DNA of 9,107 nucleotides from an uncultured Porphyromonadaceae bacterium (GTDB lineage Bacteria; Bacteroidota; Bacteroidia; Bacteroidales; Muribaculaceae): the NCBI GenBank assembly GCA_947176545.1, contig CAMWRB010000036.1, positions 1 through 9,107 on the forward strand, in the 5' to 3' direction. Shown here one piece after another: positions 5,697-9,107 of the stretch. A program made the position numbers and the translations under genes. Under the pieces are notes generated by a model that saw nothing but the letters and a program-made list of their open reading frames with translations, was not told where the DNA came from and ran no database searches. Each line of letters starts with the position of its first letter. The first letter of the stretch is position 1.

Positions 5697-6616
5697 TTAA
5701 AGTAGGAATCACCGGTGGCCATACGCCACGTGCAGCCGAGTTGCTCAGAATACTCGTCAATCATCCTGATGTAGAAATTATTTCTATACATTCGCCTCAG
5801 AATGCCGGCAAACCGGTAGCTACGGTTCACCACGGCTTTATCGGTGAGCGGCGTCTGCTCTTCACATCCAATTTTGATGCGGCCAATCTTGATATCGTCT
5901 TTATCATAGAACCGGTTCATTCACCGTATGAGTGGAGACAGATGATGGCGGAAAATCCGGCACTCAAGATGATTGTATATGATAACGGTAAGGCTGTAAC
6001 GGATGCGCTGGAGTCTTCACCCCTTTTCGGTCTTTCAGAGATAAACCGTAAGGGGTTGGTGCGAGGAGCGAGAGTGGCATTGTTGCCCAATCCTGTCTCT
6101 TCACTGGCCATGATTTCAATGTATCCTTTGGCAAGTCATCTGATGGTTCCGAATCAGGTTTCTCTGAGGGTGTCGTTGCCTTCAGCATTGATGCCCGGTT
6201 TGAGTGCATCGGAAGTTATTCACAGCGAGATATTGGATAATATGACGCTGACCCAGTCCAGCTTCACCGGTATGTTGCCGATTGAGTATAATGATTCGGG
6301 TAGGGAGCGTGGCATGGCTGTTGAATTTACTATTCCCGGAGATACTCCATTGGATGAGCTGTTCAAGCTGTACGATTCAATATATGATGACCATAATTTC
6401 ACATTTATGGTGCCGTTTGATGTCGATTACAATGAGGTGGAAGGTACGAATAAATGTATATTAACCATATCAAAACCAGACAACGACACCATAAGGATAA
6501 GGGGTGTAGCTGATGCGTATATGCGAGGCAATGCGGCGGAAGCGGTACATATTATGAATCTCATGTCCGGATTGTTTGAAAAAACGGGATTAACACTTAA
6601 GACAATTAACTATTGA
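5693..6616 (+). CDS. ArgC-family (N-acetyl-gamma-glutamyl-phosphate reductase-like) protein lacking the catalytic cysteine
   Basis: A 307-residue homologue of ArgC, the NADPH-dependent reductase of arginine biosynthesis. Matching signatures: N-terminal dinucleotide fold GITGGHTPRAAELLRIL (5-21) followed by HPDVEI; LFGLSE (111-116) for the usual YGLPE; the long C-terminal block EGTNKCILTI (250-259) and YMRGNAAEAVHIMNLMSGLFEKTGL (276-300 in outline), which corresponds to the VKGAAGQAVQNMN region. The active site is not kept: the motif NPGCYPT reads NPVSSLA (133-139), and the only cysteine in the protein, Cys255, lies in the GTNKC turn. The HRHxPEI histidine motif is also not recognisable (MLPIEYNDSG, 194-203). 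The ALPHG motif reads IEPVHS. The ORF is full length and keeps the operon spacing, so it is not a decayed gene. It is probably non-catalytic in the ArgC sense, with a structural, regulatory or different enzymatic role. Overlaps argR by 4 bases. Confidence 0.85.
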   Translation: MIKVGITGGHTPRAAELLRILVNHPDVEIISIHSPQNAGKPVATVHHGFIGERRLLFTSNFDAANLDIVFIIEPVHSPYEWRQMMAENPALKMIVYDNGKAVTDALESSPLFGLSEINRKGLVRGARVALLPNPVSSLAMISMYPLASHLMVPNQVSLRVSLPSALMPGLSASEVIHSEILDNMTLTQSSFTGMLPIEYNDSGRERGMAVEFTIPGDTPLDELFKLYDSIYDDHNFTFMVPFDVDYNEVEGTNKCILTISKPDNDTIRIRGVADAYMRGNAAEAVHIMNLMSGLFEKTGLTLKTINY

Positions 6617-6617
6617 T

Positions 6618-6950
6618 ATGTCAATAAATAAGGTAATATTAATCGGCAATGTAGGGAGCGACCCCGATATCCGGTATCCCGAAAAAGACTTTGTTGTTGC
6701 AAGATTATCGCTTGCAACCAATGAGCGTAGAGGTGAGTCAAACGCCGAGGTGACCGAGTGGCACACCCTGATGCTGACGGGGAGTAATGCGCGCATAGCC
6801 GAACGATATGTCAGAAAGGGTTCCAAATTATATGTGGAGGGACATCTCAGGTATAGAGAATATGAAGATAAGTTTAAGATTCAGCGACGTGTTGCCGTAA
6901 TCGATGTTACGGTTATGGAGTTGTTGGGCAGACAATCTACACAAAATTAA
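6618..6950 (+). CDS. ssb: Single-stranded DNA-binding protein, short form without acidic tail
   Basis: A 110-residue protein consisting almost only of the SSB OB-fold, which coats single-stranded DNA in replication and repair. Typical elements: NKVILIGNVGSDPDIRY (4-20), VARLSLATNE (27-36), TEWHTLML (46-53) with Trp48 at the conserved DNA-stacking position, RYVRKGSKLYVEGHLRYREY (63-82) and VTVMELLG (97-104). The chain ends QSTQN, without the flexible linker and acidic DDDIPF-like tip by which standard SSBs recruit partner proteins. It may thus be a secondary SSB, or one acting through other contacts. It starts a single base after the ArgC-like stop codon and ends 14 bases before speA, so it is embedded in the arginine/polyamine operon, an unusual address for ssb. 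Whether the chromosome has another, longer ssb cannot be seen here. Confidence 0.92.
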   Translation: MSINKVILIGNVGSDPDIRYPEKDFVVARLSLATNERRGESNAEVTEWHTLMLTGSNARIAERYVRKGSKLYVEGHLRYREYEDKFKIQRRVAVIDVTVMELLGRQSTQN

Positions 6951-6964
6951 GAAATTATCAAATT

Positions 6965-8866
6965 ATGAGAAAGTGGCGTACTGAAGACTCGGCCGAGATA
7001 TACAATATAGGTGGATGGGGGTTGAAATACTTCTCAATCAATGAGCGCGGACACGTACAGGTGACCCCTCGTGCCGGTATGGCACCGATTGACCTCAAGG
7101 AGGTGATGGATGAACTGAAACTAAGGGATGTTTCGGCTCCGATATTACTTCGTTTCCCGGATATTTTGGATGACAGGATACGCAAGATATCCAATTGCTT
7201 TGACAAAGCAGCCCAGGAATATGGCTATCAGGCCACCAACTATGTCGTATATCCCATCAAGGTAAACCAGATGCGGCAAGTTGTCGAAGAGATAGTAAGT
7301 CATGGTAACAAATATAATGTCGGACTTGAGGCAGGTTCCAAGCCCGAATTGCACGCAGTGCTGGGAGTCGATGCCAATGACAAGTCACTCATTATCTGTA
7401 ACGGTTACAAAGATGAGGATTACGTTGAGCTGGCTCTTCTTGCACAGAAGATGGGCCGCAGGATATATATTGTGGTCGAGAAGCTTAACGAGCTCAAATT
7501 GATACTTGATGTGGCTCAGAGAGTCAATGTCATGCCCAATCTGGGTATCCGAATAAAACTAACCTCCAGCGGTTCCGGCAAGTGGGAGGAATCGGGCGGA
7601 GATGTCAGCAAATTCGGACTTAATTCCTCGGAATTGCTCGAGGCACTGGAGTTTCTTAAGGAACATGACATGGTAGATTGTTTGAAGTTGATACATTTCC
7701 ATATAGGCAGTCAAATCACCAAGATTCGCCGTATCAAAAATGCACTCAGAGAGGCAATGCAGTTTTATGTCCAGTTGTCTAAAATGGGCTTCCGTATCGA
7801 GTTTGTCGATATTGGAGGAGGTCTGGGTGTAGACTATGACGGGACCCGCTCTGCTTCGGGTGAAAGTTCGATGAATTATTCCATACAGGAGTACGTCAAT
7901 GATTCCGTCGCAGCGCTTGTTGATGTCTGTGCAAAGAATGAGCTGCCTCATCCTAACATAATCACGGAGAGCGGACGTTCACTGACAGCCCACCACTCTG
8001 TGCTTATCATTGAAGTCCTTGAGACTACGGGACTACCCATCTGGAACGAGGAAACTGATACGCTTGGAGACGAACCTCATGAACTCGCTAAGGAATTATT
8101 CCAGATATGGGAGAAGATTAATCCGGCCCGTGTGTTTGAAGATTGGCATGATGCGCTCCAAATCCGCGATGAAGCGCTCGAATTATTCAGTCTCGGGCTT
8201 CTGGACCTCTCTACAAGAGCGAAGATTGAGAAACTTTTCTGGAGTGTCGCGCGGGATGTAAATTCCATTACAAAATCAATGAAACATCCGCCGGAAGAAC
8301 TAAAAAAAGTTTCCAAGATGTTGCCGGAGAAGTATTTCTGCAATTTCTCCCTCTTTCAATCCTTGCCTGACTCTTGGGCAATAGACCAGATGTTCCCTGT
8401 AATGCCTATCGCGCGTCTTGATGAAAAACCGTCGCATGTATGTACTATTCAGGATGTAACGTGCGACTCTGATGGTAAGATTGCACACTTTGTCTCGCCC
8501 CAGGGTGTCAGCACTTCCCTGCCCGTTCATAATCTTAAGGAGAATGAGCATTATTACATAGGCGTCTTTCTTGTCGGGGCATATCAGGAAATACTCGGTG
8601 ACTTGCATAATCTCTTCGGTGATACAGCCGCTGTGCATATCACAGCCGGGAAAGATGGCTATGTCATCGAGCAGGTTATCGATGGCGAACCGGTGGCCGA
8701 TGTATTGGACTATGTGGAATATAATCCCAAAAAACTGGTTCGCAATCTTGAGACTCGCGTTTCCAAGTCAGTCAAAGAGGGTGTGATATCTTACGAAGAG
8801 GGACGTCAATTTCTCAATATATATCGTTCCGGTCTGTATGGGATAACATATCTTGAGCGCGACTGA
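6965..8866 (+). CDS. speA: Biosynthetic arginine decarboxylase SpeA
   Basis: A 633-residue PLP-dependent, alanine-racemase-fold (group IV) decarboxylase that converts arginine to agmatine and CO2, the first step of the agmatine route to putrescine and spermidine. Visible features: YPIKVNQ (96-102) with Lys99 as the expected PLP Schiff-base lysine; VGLEAGSKPEL (119-129); KLTSSGSGKWEESGGDVSKFGL (198-219 region); HFHIGSQ (244-250); VDIGGGLGVDYDG (281-293), contacting the cofactor phosphate; ESGRSLTAHHSV (335-346); and VTCDSDGKI (498-506) with Cys500, the partner-subunit active-site cysteine. Length is typical (E. coli SpeA is 658). The residues needed for activity appear intact. Placement downstream of an ArgR and an ArgC-like gene suggests control by arginine. 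The start at 6965 lies in an A-rich context, 14 bases after ssb, and its first residues (RKWRTEDSAEIYNIGGWG) match the family N-terminus. Confidence 0.96.
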   Translation: MRKWRTEDSAEIYNIGGWGLKYFSINERGHVQVTPRAGMAPIDLKEVMDELKLRDVSAPILLRFPDILDDRIRKISNCFDKAAQEYGYQATNYVVYPIKVNQMRQVVEEIVSHGNKYNVGLEAGSKPELHAVLGVDANDKSLIICNGYKDEDYVELALLAQKMGRRIYIVVEKLNELKLILDVAQRVNVMPNLGIRIKLTSSGSGKWEESGGDVSKFGLNSSELLEALEFLKEHDMVDCLKLIHFHIGSQITKIRRIKNALREAMQFYVQLSKMGFRIEFVDIGGGLGVDYDGTRSASGESSMNYSIQEYVNDSVAALVDVCAKNELPHPNIITESGRSLTAHHSVLIIEVLETTGLPIWNEETDTLGDEPHELAKELFQIWEKINPARVFEDWHDALQIRDEALELFSLGLLDLSTRAKIEKLFWSVARDVNSITKSMKHPPEELKKVSKMLPEKYFCNFSLFQSLPDSWAIDQMFPVMPIARLDEKPSHVCTIQDVTCDSDGKIAHFVSPQGVSTSLPVHNLKENEHYYIGVFLVGAYQEILGDLHNLFGDTAAVHITAGKDGYVIEQVIDGEPVADVLDYVEYNPKKLVRNLETRVSKSVKEGVISYEEGRQFLNIYRSGLYGITYLERD

Positions 8867-9107
8867 TGAGGTATTTTCTGCGTCTTGCATATGACGGCTC
8901 CCCCTTTCACGGATGGCAGCGGCAACCTAATGCTAATTCGGTGCAACAGTGCATCGAGGAAGCCCTATCCGTCGTTATGAGGCAAGAAGTCACTATCACC
9001 GGTGCCGGCCGAACAGATGCCGGTGTCAATGCTCGGGTGATGTATGCCCATTTTGACACGGATAGCAATGTAGATGATATTGGCAGGGTAATAAATTCAC
9101 TCGACAG
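8866..9107 (+). CDS. truA: tRNA pseudouridine synthase TruA (N-terminal part, cut by window edge)
   Basis: The first 80 codons of a TruA gene that runs off the right edge. TruA isomerises uridine to pseudouridine at positions 38-40 of the tRNA anticodon arm. The translation begins MRYFLRLAYDGSPFHGWQRQ, matching the family N-terminus (the YDG-x-x-FHGWQ-x-Q pattern), and contains ITGAGRTDAGVNA (44-56) with the catalytic Asp51. The usual GAGRTDAGVHA has His where this protein has Asn55, a mild departure near the active site. The ATG overlaps the speA stop codon by one base (TGATG), so the two are very probably translationally coupled. The remaining roughly two thirds of the gene is outside the window. 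Confidence 0.94.
   Translation, partial: MRYFLRLAYDGSPFHGWQRQPNANSVQQCIEEALSVVMRQEVTITGAGRTDAGVNARVMYAHFDTDSNVDDIGRVINSLD

Noticed and set aside
5693..6616. Interpreting the ArgC-like gene as a pseudogene
   Set aside because: There is no frameshift or internal stop, length is near the family norm, C-terminal signatures are well kept, and operon spacing is tight. Loss is confined to active-site motifs, which fits altered function better than decay.
7559..7951. 130-codon open frame on the - strand inside speA
   Set aside because: It lies wholly within a strongly supported decarboxylase gene, has no recognisable domain, and looks like a codon-composition shadow.

Overview
The window looks like ordinary chromosome from a member of the Bacteroidales, possibly a Muribaculaceae-like gut lineage. 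The reasons are the composition (moderate G+C, AT-rich start regions with mostly no Shine-Dalgarno sequence), a Bacteroidetes-type promoter (TTTG, 20 bp, TATTTTTG), and characteristic families: a DUF5106/thioredoxin-like exported protein, a bifunctional-nuclease domain joined to a UVR motif, and a MnmA of the Bacteroidetes type. The family-level placement is inference and rests on overall resemblance.

All eleven genes lie on the + strand and are packed head to tail. Bases 1-172 are an AT-rich leader with a candidate promoter and two inverted repeats. Then come a BadF/NagK-type sugar kinase (173-1030), an exported SGNH/GDSL hydrolase (1067-1867), an exported DUF5106 thioredoxin-fold protein (1906-2871), a DoxX membrane protein (2879-3367), MnmA (3371-4480) and a bifunctional nuclease with a UVR tail (4491-5099). 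The largest internal gap, 102 bp at 5100-5201, precedes a second set: ArgR (5202-5696), an ArgC-family protein (5693-6616), a short SSB (6618-6950), SpeA (6965-8866) and the start of TruA (8866 to the window edge). Junctions inside the second set are very tight (4-nt overlap, 1-nt gap, 14-nt gap, 1-nt overlap), so it probably forms one transcription unit, perhaps continuing from the genes before it.

Functionally the first half combines envelope and sugar functions, thiol/redox-type membrane functions and tRNA thiolation. The second half centres on arginine: a repressor, a relative of an arginine-biosynthesis enzyme, and the decarboxylase that turns arginine into agmatine for polyamine synthesis.

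The most interesting point is that both arginine-related proteins upstream of speA have lost key residues. The ArgC homologue has no catalytic cysteine (its NPGCYPT-type motif reads NPVSSLA) and its active-site histidine motif is unrecognisable, although the reading frame and the C-terminal ArgC signature are intact. The adjacent ArgR has Thr in place of the first Asp of the GDD arginine-binding motif. Together they may be a repurposed, possibly regulatory, pair rather than a biosynthetic one. I found no mobile elements, CRISPR arrays, tRNAs or rRNAs.
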